A stretch of 27,211 bases of DNA from a virus. The notes under the pieces are model-generated. The model saw only the letters and a program-made list of their open reading frames with translations, was not told the origin of the DNA and made no database searches. Shown here piece by piece: positions 14,163 to 21,373 of the stretch. The stretch is from positions 1 through 27,211 of the IMG/VR virus record IMGVR_UViG_3300015195_000015. One strand, 5' to 3'. A program made the translations under genes and the position numbers. Each line of letters opens with the position of its first letter. The first letter of the stretch is position 1.

Positions 14163-14511
14163 CGGCGTTGCCGGCGAAGCGTCCGACAAGCTTGGCGATG
14201 AAGTCGTCGCTGAGTTCGATCGTGGTGCTGTTGCCATAGCCACGAGCTTTGCCATGTTTCTCAAGGAATTTCCACGCCGTCGCCAAATCGCCCTTCTTGA
14301 GCGCGGTCAGGATGATGTTCTCAGCAAGGTCGAGCGGCTCTTCCTTGATCACGAGGATGTAGGCCTGCAACTCCGGTGAGGCGGCGATGCGTTCGGCCAA
14401 GGCCTGGCGTGTCATACCGACCTGTTTTGCGGCACGCGAGACAATGGCGAAATGCTTGCGCAGCGCCGACTTGATCCTTCCGATGCGAATATATTTTGCG
14501 CGGCCGGGCAT
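14110..14511 (-). CDS. terS: Terminase small subunit-like protein
   Basis: A 133-residue protein from ATG 14511. The N-terminal part (KSALRKHFAIVSRAAKQVGM then TRQALAERIAASPEL) is a helix-turn-helix for recognising the packaging site. It is followed by a helical region (LAENIILTALKKGDLATAWK) typical of small terminases. It overlaps TerL by about 50 nt. The assignment rests on the HTH plus position directly upstream of TerL. Confidence 0.75.
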   Translation of the reverse strand: MPGRAKYIRIGRIKSALRKHFAIVSRAAKQVGMTRQALAERIAASPELQAYILVIKEEPLDLAENIILTALKKGDLATAWKFLEKHGKARGYGNSTTIELSDDFIAKLVGRFAGNAVGLVGFIRTLDPPSEAE

Positions 14512-14515
14512 TTGG

Positions 14516-14740
14516 TCAGGACTTTGTTAGAGCGGTTCCAGACTGGACGTCAACGGTCGCAGGCCTCACTCGACGGAGCACGCTGCATGCGTACTGAACG
14601 GCGACCGGATGAATGACCTGAAATCCGAAGAGGTCGTCCGCCAAGTCATCAAGGTCGCACAGGTCGTCAGGAATGCCGCGTTCGTAGGCCACCCGCACTA
14701 TCCTTTTGCATTCTTCGCGCGTTAGATCTCGACCGCTCAA
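14516..14740 (-). CDS. Small acidic protein, paralogue of 15743-15934
   Basis: A 74-residue protein starting at TTG 14740, overlapping the upstream stop (TTGA). It contains AYERGIPDDLCDLDDLADDL followed by FGFQVI. The same core (ERGI, then a short gap, LDDLADELFGFQV) occurs in the protein at 15743-15934. The pair looks like an old duplication. No known function. Confidence 0.65.
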   Translation of the reverse strand: MSGRDLTREECKRIVRVAYERGIPDDLCDLDDLADDLFGFQVIHPVAVQYACSVLRRVRPATVDVQSGTALTKS

Positions 14741-15006
14741 TCGAACTCTCCGTTCGCGTAGGACTCCAGTTTGACCGGCGCCGACCGCACCAGCAACTTG
14801 AGCCTGTCCGTCGTACACGCCCGCCCGTCGACCGTGTGCAGAATATGCTGGCCGTGATAGCCGGCGCGGTAGACGCGATGGCCTCGGCGGCGCAGTTCGA
14901 GCACGCAATCGTATATCGCAGCCTCTTCGCGCTTGCGGGCGGCGTTGAATGTCACGGAGAGCGGCAGTTTGAACTGCTGGCGCTCGCGGGCACGGGAGAG
15001 TTTCAT
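14737..15006 (-). CDS. Small basic protein
   Basis: An 89-residue protein from ATG 15006, overlapping the stop of the upstream gene (ATGA). Lys/Arg-rich helical N-terminus (KLSRARERQQFKLPLSV), a middle CVLELRRRGHRVYRAGYHGQ and a C-terminal strand with LKLLVRSAPVKL. It could bind nucleic acid. No family recognised. Confidence 0.65.
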   Translation of the reverse strand: MKLSRARERQQFKLPLSVTFNAARKREEAAIYDCVLELRRRGHRVYRAGYHGQHILHTVDGRACTTDRLKLLVRSAPVKLESYANGEFD

Positions 15007-15215
15007 TGCCGCCTCAGCTTGGCGCGCAGTTCCGAGAAATTCAGCACCGTTTCCGTCGGCTCGATCCGCTTCAACGGCCAGCGCCATGAAGGCTTTAGTG
15101 GGCCGTGATAATCGCGCGCACGCCGCACCCAGATGAAATCGCGATAGGCTGCGTCGTCATGGCCTTCGTGAATTGCGGCCAGGTCAGCTCGGGCCGTAGT
15201 CGGAACGTATTTCAT
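15003..15215 (-). CDS. Small basic protein
   Basis: A 70-residue protein from ATG 15215, with GGAGG about 11 nt upstream. Contains AAYRDFIWVRRARDYHGPLK and a Pro/Trp-rich stretch. Coupled on both sides by 4-nt overlaps in the small-gene chain. No family recognised. Confidence 0.65.
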   Translation of the reverse strand: MKYVPTTARADLAAIHEGHDDAAYRDFIWVRRARDYHGPLKPSWRWPLKRIEPTETVLNFSELRAKLRRQ

Positions 15216-15298
15216 GAGTGGTGTCGCCTCCAGATTGAGCGAACAACGATGAACGCGAGCGACATGGCAATGATGGCGATCTGCAGCCTCTCGCTCAC
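15212..15298 (-). CDS. 28-residue single-span membrane peptide
   Basis: Starts at GTG 15298, overlapping the upstream stop (GTGA), and ends overlapping the next ATG (ATGA). The sequence LQIAIIAMSLAFIVV is one hydrophobic span followed by a basic tail (RSIWRRHH), so the C-terminus probably faces the cytoplasm. Both overlaps support a real gene. Confidence 0.55.
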   Translation of the reverse strand: MSERLQIAIIAMSLAFIVVRSIWRRHHS

Positions 15299-15495
15299 GA
15301 TACCGACGCCTTCAGCTTCGCGGTCTTTTCAATCAGATCCGCCACGCCATTGAAGCCCGTCTGGCGCAGCGTGTCGACCAGATCGCCAGCCTCGAGCGCA
15401 ACCAAGCGCCAGTGCGGACGGACCAGAACGTCGCGCGTGCAGCCTAGAAGGTGGCCGCTTAGTTCGCCGCATACGATGCATGCTCGGTCGATCAT
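15295..15495 (-). CDS. Small Cys-rich N-terminus protein
   Basis: A 66-residue protein from ATG 15495. Begins MIDRACIVCGELSGHLLGCT, with a CxxC and a third Cys plus His that could hold zinc. The second half is a plain helix (LVDTLRQTGFNGVADLIEKT). No known function. Confidence 0.65.
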   Translation of the reverse strand: MIDRACIVCGELSGHLLGCTRDVLVRPHWRLVALEAGDLVDTLRQTGFNGVADLIEKTAKLKASVS

Positions 15496-15498
15496 GGT

Positions 15499-15618
15499 CT
15501 AGCTCGCTAACTGGCTGTGGAACGCCAGCAGTAGCAACGCTGCCACAATCGAGAGCAATGCAACTGCCGCCGTCACAGGAGCGCGCGGACCGTTATGGCG
15601 GGCGTGGTAGCCGGTCAT
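15499..15618 (-). CDS. 39-residue membrane peptide
   Basis: From ATG 15618 behind AAGG at about 7 nt, overlapping the stop of the gene upstream (ATGA). Basic N-terminus (TGYHARHNGPRAP) followed by one strong span (AAVALLSIVAALLLLAF). The open frame continues upstream to 15699 as a Lys/Glu-rich stretch, but that is the shadow of the CxxC gene. Confidence 0.6.
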   Translation of the reverse strand: MTGYHARHNGPRAPVTAAVALLSIVAALLLLAFHSQLAS

Positions 15619-15743
15619 GTTTTTACCTTCGCTGGTTTCTTTTTCGCTGTCTTCGGCTTTGCCTTCGGCGGCACGGCGCCGCGGCATAGATGGTTCCACT
15701 CCGATTTTTTACAGACTCGGCAGGTCGGCGGCGTTACTGGCAT
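15615..15743 (-). CDS. 42-residue CxxC protein with Lys/Pro tail
   Basis: From ATG 15743, which overlaps the previous stop (ATGA). The sequence PTCRVCKKSEWNHLCRG gives CxxC plus His and a third Cys, then a tail of Lys, Pro and Ala (KAKPKTAKKKPAKVKT). This is a common small phage protein layout. Probably binds zinc; function unknown. Confidence 0.65.
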   Translation of the reverse strand: MPVTPPTCRVCKKSEWNHLCRGAVPPKAKPKTAKKKPAKVKT

Positions 15744-15934
15744 CAGGCGTTGCCCCTTGCTTCGGTCAAGAGTGCTGAGACCATCCAAACGCTCGGCGCA
15801 TCCGTAACCTGAAAACCGAACAATTCATCGGCAAGATCGTCGAGCGTGAATACATCCCATGAGACGATTCCGCGTTCGATGGCGACCTGCGTAAGCCATT
15901 GCCGTTCGGTCTGCGTCATCGGGCGGGCGGTCAC
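15743..15934 (-). CDS. Small acidic protein, paralogue of 14516-14740
   Basis: A 63-residue protein from GTG 15934, overlapping the upstream stop (GTGA). It contains LTQVAIERGIVSWDVFTLDD followed by LADELFGFQV, matching the acidic core of the 14516-14740 product. Helical throughout. No function known. Confidence 0.7.
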   Translation of the reverse strand: MTARPMTQTERQWLTQVAIERGIVSWDVFTLDDLADELFGFQVTDAPSVWMVSALLTEARGNA

Positions 15935-16167
15935 TTCGGCAGCACCTTGCGCGCATGGTTGAGATTGAATTCGCCTGCGTTGCGCGGTTGCTTAGCCCAG
16001 CCTTCCGCCCAAATCCCTCCGGGCACGCGGGTGATGCGAACATGCGGAAACCCACGCGCGCTAAGACGTTCAAAGAGCTTGCGCTGCCGCTCGAGCGCAC
16101 CGCCATCCTTGTGCGGGGTGTAGAGCGCGATTTCGCTCAGCGTGACGTCGTCGGCGTCAATAGCCAT
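15931..16167 (-). CDS. Small hypothetical protein
   Basis: A 78-residue protein from ATG 16167 (TTG 16179 is possible). Contains LSEIALYTPHKDGGALERQR and RGFPHVRITRVPGGIWAEGW, a mixed alpha/beta fold. Coupled downstream by GTGA and overlapping the membrane peptide upstream by 11 nt. No family recognised. Confidence 0.65.
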   Translation of the reverse strand: MAIDADDVTLSEIALYTPHKDGGALERQRKLFERLSARGFPHVRITRVPGGIWAEGWAKQPRNAGEFNLNHARKVLPK

Positions 16168-16294
16168 GGAGCACCGCAATGCCGAGCGCGATTGAGAGCG
16201 CCGCCAGGGCCAGATCGGTCAGGATGCGCGCTCGGATCTGATTGCGCCGAACGGCTGCACTCCCGAATGGGTCAATTCGCGTTGGTTTTGGCAT
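16157..16294 (-). CDS. 45-residue single-span membrane protein
   Basis: From ATG 16294. Basic N-terminal part (PKPTRIDPFGSAAVRRNQIR) and a hydrophobic C-terminal span (ILTDLALAALSIALGIAVL). It is one of several tiny membrane proteins in this chain, and there is no known motif to separate a holin-like from another role. Confidence 0.5.
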   Translation of the reverse strand: MPKPTRIDPFGSAAVRRNQIRARILTDLALAALSIALGIAVLHGY

Positions 16295-16309
16295 TGGTTT
16301 ACTCCGTTT

Positions 16310-16429
16310 TCAAAATAGTCCTACAAATCGTGCCAGCAGCGCCCAGAACGACGCGACGCCGACAATAGCCCAACGCCAGAAGACTGCACGGAAGCGATCG
16401 TCTTCTTCAGTTCGCATGAGCACGCGCAT
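16310..16429 (-). CDS. 39-residue single-span membrane peptide
   Basis: From ATG 16429 with GGAGG 6 nt upstream; ATG 16417 is an alternative. Charged N-terminus (MRTEEDDRFRAVFWRW) followed by a span (AIVGVASFWALLARFVGLF). It overlaps the end of the upstream gene by 23 nt. No known function. Confidence 0.5.
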   Translation of the reverse strand: MRVLMRTEEDDRFRAVFWRWAIVGVASFWALLARFVGLF

Positions 16430-16739
16430 TCATTTCCTCCCATGCTTTGAACGCTGGTTCCGACGGACGCAGCGGATATATCTTTGCCTTGTCCCAGTCT
16501 GGAATCGATCTAAATTCTCGAAAGTCCGCGCTGATCGATGCGCGCAGCCAATCGTCCTTCAGGAAATCTCCCGGTGCCAGCTTGTGAAAGTGCATCTTGC
16601 ACACCGGAAATCCCATCGTCGAATTGCAGCCGTCGTACTTGCCGATCGAGAGCGGCGAGGCTGGCACGAAGAGTTGCGGCAGCAGTTCGGCTTTCGCGTT
16701 GCACTCTGGCGCGTAGCAGGTGTGGAAGTAGGCGGTCAT
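16407..16739 (-). CDS. Hypothetical protein with four Cys and several His
   Basis: A 110-residue protein from ATG 16739, coupled by ATGA to the gene upstream. HTCYAPECNAKAELLPQLFV opens it, and CNSTMGFPVCKMHFHKLAPG follows, giving a plausible zinc site (C..C / C..H.H). The C-terminal half is Trp/Lys-rich. The open frame extends further upstream only as shadow. Function unknown. Confidence 0.7.
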   Translation of the reverse strand: MTAYFHTCYAPECNAKAELLPQLFVPASPLSIGKYDGCNSTMGFPVCKMHFHKLAPGDFLKDDWLRASISADFREFRSIPDWDKAKIYPLRPSEPAFKAWEEMNARAHAN

Positions 16740-16930
16740 TCGACGACCCTTCCGTCTTTGGTGAGACAGAGTTCCGCCGCCTGAAGGTCGTAAATGTGAC
16801 CGTGCTTGCGAACGCAATCGCTCATACGATCTTCATATTTAGCGGTCTTTGCTATGCCCAATATGGCAATCACGCCAATCCCCGCGCACAAACCCATCCC
16901 GATCAACAAGTGCCGGCTCCGTTCACTCAT
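16736..16930 (-). CDS. 64-residue membrane-anchored protein
   Basis: From ATG 16930. Short basic start (SERSRH), a hydrophobic span (LLIGMGLCAGIGVIAILGIA), then a hydrophilic domain with two Cys (DCVRKHGH and AELCLTKDG) that could form a disulphide if periplasmic. Coupled on both sides by ATGA. No known family. Confidence 0.65.
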   Translation of the reverse strand: MSERSRHLLIGMGLCAGIGVIAILGIAKTAKYEDRMSDCVRKHGHIYDLQAAELCLTKDGRVVE

Positions 16931-17112
16931 GGCGATTGCCCCGGCGGATCGGTGTACTCGAGATAATCATCGCAGCCGTTTCGAAGCGCGCGGATCAATC
17001 GCATGTAGTCGCCGCTCGGGTTCGGCGCTTCATTCTCCCAACGCATCATGCGCCTGATGTTTCGCTGCAGGATCAGAATATCCTCGTCGGTCGGCTTGAT
17101 GCGGAACTTCAC
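16927..17112 (-). CDS. Small helical protein
   Basis: A 61-residue protein from GTG 17112, overlapping the HTH gene stop (GTGA). It contains DEDILILQRNIRRMMRWENE and ends acidic. The frame continues upstream only as shadow of the HTH gene. No function recognised. Confidence 0.6.
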   Translation of the reverse strand: MKFRIKPTDEDILILQRNIRRMMRWENEAPNPSGDYMRLIRALRNGCDDYLEYTDPPGQSP

Positions 17113-17468
17113 GGCGTCACCATCGCGATAATCCTTTTTGCCTCTTCGTCCTTGCCACGCGCTAGCATGGCCCCAGCCAGCCTGCATGCCGTCAGCGTGC
17201 GCATGAGCTTGGTGATCGATTTGGTCGGTGCGAACGGCTGACCGTTGCGTCGTCCCTCTTCGAACGCCTGCACCGTGCGCGCGCCGTTGGCGTCGGTGAA
17301 GCCGAGCAGGCCAGCAAGTCCGGCCTGTGACAAGCCCATCCATTCGCGCATTTGAACGATCATGGCTGGCGATGGCGTGGCGTCGGATTCGAGGAACCGC
17401 AGCATGCGGGCCTCGATTTCGGTCGAGGTCTGCGCGTCTGCTGCGATCTGGGCGAGGGATTTGTTCAT
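17109..17468 (-). CDS. XRE-type HTH regulator
   Basis: A 119-residue protein from ATG 17468. A helical N-terminus leads to the helix-turn-helix (MREWMGLSQAGLAGLLGFT, residues about 40-60), followed by RTVQAFEEGRRNGQPF, the usual XRE continuation. An inverted repeat and a likely promoter lie just upstream, so it probably controls its own operon. It heads the segment toward the terminase genes. Confidence 0.75.
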   Translation of the reverse strand: MNKSLAQIAADAQTSTEIEARMLRFLESDATPSPAMIVQMREWMGLSQAGLAGLLGFTDANGARTVQAFEEGRRNGQPFAPTKSITKLMRTLTACRLAGAMLARGKDEEAKRIIAMVTP

Positions 17469-17488
17469 GGCTCACTTAGGCCTTCGGT

Positions 17489-17526
17489 CGAATCGGAACA
17501 TAAGCACGCCTTGCGCCAGACGCAAG
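17489..17526 (-). promoter_or_regulatory. Putative promoter with inverted-repeat operator before the HTH gene
   Basis: On the minus strand TTGCGT, a 17-nt spacer and TATGTT resemble -35 and -10 boxes. The inverted repeat CTTGCG-N5-CGCAAG (17510-17526) covers the -35. The HTH gene starts about 20 nt downstream of the -10. Autoregulation is inference. Confidence 0.4.
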
Positions 17527-17528
17527 AG

Positions 17529-17720
17529 TTAATCGCCACGGCTATCCGCCAGCCAATAGGGGTTAGGACACTTTTCCGCTGCCTGCTGTTCGGCCCTACG
17601 CGCGGCCTGGGCGGCGTTCCACGCCTGCCTGCGTCTGTCTGCCGCCCGGCGGGCGAAATCCAGCCCAGCGAGCGCCTGTCGCAGCCGGACTGGCAATTTG
17701 AGGGTGTCGAGGTCGATCAT
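17529..17720 (-). CDS. Small Arg/Ala-rich helical protein
   Basis: A 63-residue protein from ATG 17720, overlapping the upstream stop. DLDTLKLPVRLRQALAGLDF is followed by an Arg/Ala/Gln helix and PNPYWLADSRG. It may be a small nucleic-acid-binding or coiled-coil protein. No family recognised. Confidence 0.6.
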   Translation of the reverse strand: MIDLDTLKLPVRLRQALAGLDFARRAADRRRQAWNAAQAARRAEQQAAEKCPNPYWLADSRGD

Positions 17721-17893
17721 AGCAGATCGTCCTGGCCGCGAATTGCCCCGGCGGCAGCCCGGTCAAAGTCGCGCTCGAGGTTCTTTGCAGCCTTCAGCTG
17801 GTCGGGCGTGCGGCCTTTCGTGAAGAATTCCTTCTGGGCATCGCGCATTTCAACGCCCAGTTTGATCACGTCCATGAGGTCGGTTTCGGTCAT
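17717..17893 (-). CDS. 58-residue helical protein
   Basis: From ATG 17893, overlapping the upstream stop (ATGA). TETDLMDVIKLGVEMRDAQK followed by FFTKGRTPDQLKAAKNLERD: all helical, charged. No known function; coupling on both sides supports a real gene. Confidence 0.6.
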   Translation of the reverse strand: MTETDLMDVIKLGVEMRDAQKEFFTKGRTPDQLKAAKNLERDFDRAAAGAIRGQDDLL

Positions 17894-18072
17894 GTCTTCG
17901 CCCTTCGCTGTTCGGCTCTTTCGCGGTCTCCGACTTCCAACAAAATCGGTCGTTGAATACGCAGATAGACCTGCGCGTAGAACTTGCGCATGTCGACGTC
18001 CGTTTCGGCATCAATCCATCCCTGAACGATCTTTATTCGCGCTTGAATCTCGGCACGTTCGGCGTCGGTCAT
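17890..18072 (-). CDS. 60-residue helical protein
   Basis: From ATG 18072, overlapping the stop of the DUF1376 gene (TGATG). TDAERAEIQARIKIVQGWID then KFYAQVYLRIQRPILL, entirely helical. No known function. Confidence 0.6.
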   Translation of the reverse strand: MTDAERAEIQARIKIVQGWIDAETDVDMRKFYAQVYLRIQRPILLEVGDRERAEQRRAKT

Positions 18073-18956
18073 CAGTGCACCCGTTCTTTCGGTTGAGTTT
18101 TGGCACGTTCTGCTTCGAACCGGCGCACCGCCTCTGCCGGGATGCGGTTTGTGGGGTCGTTCGGCTTTGGTCCCCACGCCTCGCCCCATGCGCCAGGCTT
18201 CGCGTCCGTCATCCCGTGAAAGACCTTCAATCGAGATACCCAGCTGTCGACTGGGCACGCCGGCTGTTCGTCCCGACTAAAGAGGCTGCCGTTGCCGTTC
18301 GGCGCCTTGATCGCGAATATCCCGCGCCAGCTTTTTTGCGTCGATTGATCCAGTACCGCCGCCGGATCTTGGCCCGCTTGGCGAAAGCCTGTCACCTCGC
18401 GAACGATCAACTCGATCGCCCTCGCGGTCAGCGGCGCCCGAATGCGTTTTCTCATTTCGGCGAATCCATCCCAAGCCTCTTTCGGCCACCAAGGTGGAAA
18501 TTCTAAGCTAGGAAGCGCCGCGGCTTTGGCCGTGGCGTTACTTTCTTTCTTCTTTATGACTTCTGGTTCTGAAGAATGCTTTAGCAAAACTGTGGCATTT
18601 GCTAGAGGCGGTTTGTGTACTTTCAACGCTTTAGCTATTCCACCAGACCTTCCGGCGTCAGCGCGTTTGTGACTTTTTTCTGAAGCTTTTTCGAGTTCCT
18701 CGGCGAGTCGCTTTTGTGTGACGACGCCGTCTTTCACGACCAGCAAGGCGATGATGTCGGGCTTTATGCGGACCCATCGCGCCCTGGTTAATCTAACGAT
18801 GCGCGCCAACTTCTGGTCGTCATCGGGGACGGACCCGCCAGCGCGCCACATCGTCATCAGCAATAACAAATAGGCACCGTGCTGCTCGGTGGTTAAAATC
18901 TGCGTGTCGCCCAAATAGTCGGCAACGTAAAACTGCATGAACGGCTGCTCGCTCAT
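18072..18956 (-). CDS. DUF1376 (YdaU-like) replication-type protein
   Basis: A 294-residue protein from ATG 18956, overlapping the helicase stop (ATGA). The first 60 residues (FMQFYVADYLGDTQILTTEQ then HGAYLLLLMTMWRAGG) are the DUF1376 signature, found in phage replication regions. The middle is Lys-rich and linker-like. The C-terminal part (VLDQSTQKSWRGIFAIK) is typical of replication initiator or helicase-loader proteins. It is adjacent to the DnaB-like helicase, so a role in origin opening or helicase loading is likely (inference). Confidence 0.8.
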   Translation of the reverse strand: MSEQPFMQFYVADYLGDTQILTTEQHGAYLLLLMTMWRAGGSVPDDDQKLARIVRLTRARWVRIKPDIIALLVVKDGVVTQKRLAEELEKASEKSHKRADAGRSGGIAKALKVHKPPLANATVLLKHSSEPEVIKKKESNATAKAAALPSLEFPPWWPKEAWDGFAEMRKRIRAPLTARAIELIVREVTGFRQAGQDPAAVLDQSTQKSWRGIFAIKAPNGNGSLFSRDEQPACPVDSWVSRLKVFHGMTDAKPGAWGEAWGPKPNDPTNRIPAEAVRRFEAERAKTQPKERVH

Positions 18957-20416
18957 TCGGCCCTCGCGAGCAGATCAGCGCTGCGGTCGGATTCAGTCGG
19001 CCGGTACGGCTCTTCGTCCCTGATCGCGCTCGCGGCCATGTCACAGTAAAGATCGAGATCGAACGGCGGGCCATGCCGCGCCTTCAGACCGAATAGCTCA
19101 AACTTGTGGGCAACCTGTTTGATGTCGTTCCGCCAGCCTTCGTATTCCGGCGAGCCGAACGGGAAATCAGGCTTGCGCTGCTGAATAAAGAAAGCCTTGC
19201 GATATGGGCACAAGATCAAATCTGCTTCCATTTCGATCGATCCGGATTCGCGAATGTCGGCCAAGGTCGGGCGCCGCTCTTTGCCGGCTGAAATCTCGGT
19301 GCCCTTTGTAAGCAGCTGGGCGCCGAACATGACCGGCCAGTCCAGAGACTTGGCCAGCTGCTTGGCACCGCGGGCGAAACCGGTCACTTCCTGTTCACGG
19401 CTGCGGTCTTTGCGCTCGATCGGCTGCACGATCTGAAGATAGTCGCAGACGATCAGGCCAAGGCCGCCATGCTGGGCTTTGAACGCCCTAGACCGGGAGG
19501 CAATCTGGTGGATCGTCAGCGTGTCGTCGTCGCAGATCTCGAGCGGCAGCTGCGGCGTGATGCGGTCATAAACCACCTGTGCGGCGCGTGCGGCCTCTTC
19601 CTTGGTCAGCCGCCCGTTGCGGAAGTGCGAATACCACATGGGCTTCGGTGCGGTATCGAAGTCCAGGTCGCAGATGGTTCGCTCCATCCATTGGCGGCTC
19701 TTCATTTCGAGGGAGAAGACCAAGGTCGGGTGGCCTGCTAGGGCCGCCCTGACGGCTATGCCGCCGAGCATTGCCGATTTGCCCATGCCGCTTCTGCCGG
19801 CAATGACGATCAGGTCGGAGCCATGCAGGCCGCCGATCGCCTCGTCCAGCTTGCTTAGGCCCGTAGGAACGCTGGGCACGGGCTTCCCGGCCAAGGCGCT
19901 CTCCACCAGAACCATCACGCCGGACGCCACCACGGATGCGCCTGATTGCGTGTCGCGCCTAACTAGCTCGCCTGCTACCTCGTCGACCGCACGAACGGCG
20001 GACGCCACCTGTTTTGTGACCGAAAGGTCTCCATCGATTGATGCTGACTGGGCAATATCGTTTCCAATCATGATTAGCCTGCGGCGAACGGCCAGGTCTC
20101 GAAGCTGGCGCGCATGATCACGAATGTTGAGCAAGGCAGGCGCCGATAGCGCCATGTCAGCGAAATAGGAGTGGCCGCCGAGTTCCTTGAGAACCGGGTC
20201 GGTTTTCATCACCGAATTTACGAGCAGCGGCGTGACGGTGCCCTCGTCGCGCAGCACACACATGAACTCGAAGATCCGGCCGTGGACCGGCTCGGAAAAG
20301 TGCTCGGGTTCGATGATGGCTGCGGCCAGGTCGATCTTGGCGTTGTCGATAAACAGCGTCCCGAGAATTGCCCGCTCAAGGGCGATGTCCAGAGGCGGTT
20401 CGATCGCGTCCGCCAT
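18953..20416 (-). CDS. dnaB: DnaB-like replicative helicase
   Basis: A 487-residue protein from ATG 20416. The N-terminal domain (LDIALERAILGTLFIDNAKI then EPEHFSEPVHGRIFEFM) is that of DnaB. The RecA-like domain has Walker A GRSGMGKS (207-214), TLVFSLEMKSRQWMERTIC, a Walker B region GLGLIVCDYLQIV and the DIRESGSIEMEADLI arginine-containing motif. It unwinds DNA at the phage replication fork. The ATG overlaps the stop of a 12-codon leader frame (20416-20454) that begins MRFSTPFFALVR. The longer upstream frame is rejected because it is Arg/Phe-rich shadow. Confidence 0.9.
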   Translation of the reverse strand: MADAIEPPLDIALERAILGTLFIDNAKIDLAAAIIEPEHFSEPVHGRIFEFMCVLRDEGTVTPLLVNSVMKTDPVLKELGGHSYFADMALSAPALLNIRDHARQLRDLAVRRRLIMIGNDIAQSASIDGDLSVTKQVASAVRAVDEVAGELVRRDTQSGASVVASGVMVLVESALAGKPVPSVPTGLSKLDEAIGGLHGSDLIVIAGRSGMGKSAMLGGIAVRAALAGHPTLVFSLEMKSRQWMERTICDLDFDTAPKPMWYSHFRNGRLTKEEAARAAQVVYDRITPQLPLEICDDDTLTIHQIASRSRAFKAQHGGLGLIVCDYLQIVQPIERKDRSREQEVTGFARGAKQLAKSLDWPVMFGAQLLTKGTEISAGKERRPTLADIRESGSIEMEADLILCPYRKAFFIQQRKPDFPFGSPEYEGWRNDIKQVAHKFELFGLKARHGPPFDLDLYCDMAASAIRDEEPYRPTESDRSADLLARAE

Positions 20417-20460
20417 CAGCGGACCAAAGCGAAAAAGGGCGTGGAAAAGCGCATACGAAA

Positions 20461-20521
20461 CCCCGTGAAAGGAGCGCCGGTCGGGCCGAGTCACGGGGGA
20501 ACTTGCTCCTGCGACCCGACC
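20461..20521. other. Structured stretch with three interleaved stems upstream of the helicase
   Basis: Three perfect inverted pairs are interleaved: CCCCGTGA (20461-20468) with TCACGGGG (20491-20498); AGGAGC (20470-20475) with GCTCCT (20505-20510); GGTCGGG (20479-20485) with CCCGACC (20515-20521). They occur as A C B then A' C' B', so they cannot form one simple hairpin but could form a pseudoknot or alternative folds. It lies between the helicase start and the upstream methyltransferase, in a 230-nt gap with no convincing gene. Possible roles are an RNA control element for the helicase, or an origin. Confidence 0.5.
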
Positions 20522-20595
20522 TAACGCTCATGCAGCTGGGAGCTACCCAACGCCGCATCAGTGCGGAGAGTCGCCAATACGGTCAAGCGATTTTT

Positions 20596-20617
20596 GGTTA
20601 ATGCGCACAGGATAACC
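20596..20617. repeat. Short inverted repeat GGTTA-N12-TAACC
   Basis: GGTTA (20596-20600) and TAACC (20613-20617) flank ATGCGCACAGGA, which contains the palindrome TGCGCA. It sits in the gap upstream of the helicase gene and could be an operator. Evidence is the symmetry only. Confidence 0.3.
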
Positions 20618-20649
20618 ACGCACTCGCTGTGGAGTTTGTGAAACAGCGA

Positions 20650-21366
20650 TCAGAGCAGCGAGCCGTCCGCAGGCTTCACGAAGCGAGCAATGTCGCCCGG
20701 CCGAGACAGCGCAGCGCGGGTGCCAGGCCGGATCGGGATGATCGACGGCCAGTGGTCCGGCTTCGGCTCGCGAAGATACAAAAACCACGCATACATGGTC
20801 GCGGTCGAGCAGGCTGGGTTCCATGGCCCAAGCTGCATCGGAACGCGCTCGCTGAACGGCGCCATCGCGTGAAGTTGAACTGCATCGCCATAGTGCAGAT
20901 CCGCGCGCTCGACGCTTTCAAGGAATGCGGCGCGGCAGAGAACGGCGACGCCTATCCTGGCAGCCTTCAGGCCGATGCGCACGAACTCGGCCGCATGTTC
21001 GAAGGGTGGATTGGTCACGATCATGTCACACTGCGGCTCGTCGGAAATCGGCGCGCGCAGGAAATCGACGGCGCCGAAGGCTTCGGAGTAGGTCGGCTCG
21101 ATGTCGGACGCTTTGACCTCTGGAAAGTATTCGGCGAGGCACTCGGCCATGATGCCATCACCGCACGCCGGTTCCCAGACAGATTTGGTCTGCGGCGCGA
21201 CGCTCAGAACGAACCTGGCGCCGGCGCGGCTCGCCCATGGTGGAGTGGAATACCAATCTCGCTGCCGCCATCTAGCCCGCGTCGCATCGTCAGCCTCGAC
21301 GATCACCGGCGCCCGACGCTCCTGCACGGCACGGCTGAGCGTTTTAGCCAATGTGGGCGGCCTCAA
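20650..21366 (-). CDS. Class I SAM-dependent DNA methyltransferase (N6/N4 type)
   Basis: About 238 residues from TTG 21366, the earliest in-frame start after a stop; TTG 21354 or GTG 21330 are possible. DWYSTPPWASRAGARF precedes motif I VWEPACGDGIMAECLAEYF. SDIEP binds the ribose region and TNPPFEHAAEF is catalytic motif IV (NPPF). The C-terminus (NPACSTATMYAWFLYLREP) is shared with a widespread phage methyltransferase. It probably methylates an adenine in DNA to avoid restriction or to regulate phage genes. Target site cannot be read from sequence. Confidence 0.8.
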   Translation of the reverse strand: MRPPTLAKTLSRAVQERRAPVIVEADDATRARWRQRDWYSTPPWASRAGARFVLSVAPQTKSVWEPACGDGIMAECLAEYFPEVKASDIEPTYSEAFGAVDFLRAPISDEPQCDMIVTNPPFEHAAEFVRIGLKAARIGVAVLCRAAFLESVERADLHYGDAVQLHAMAPFSERVPMQLGPWNPACSTATMYAWFLYLREPKPDHWPSIIPIRPGTRAALSRPGDIARFVKPADGSLL

Positions 21367-21373
21367 TCGTTAT

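Noticed and set aside
17352-18506. A 384-codon plus-strand open frame
   Set aside because: It lies opposite several coupled minus-strand genes with good starts, is very Arg/Pro/Phe-rich, and has no recognisable motif; it is the shadow of GC-rich coding DNA.
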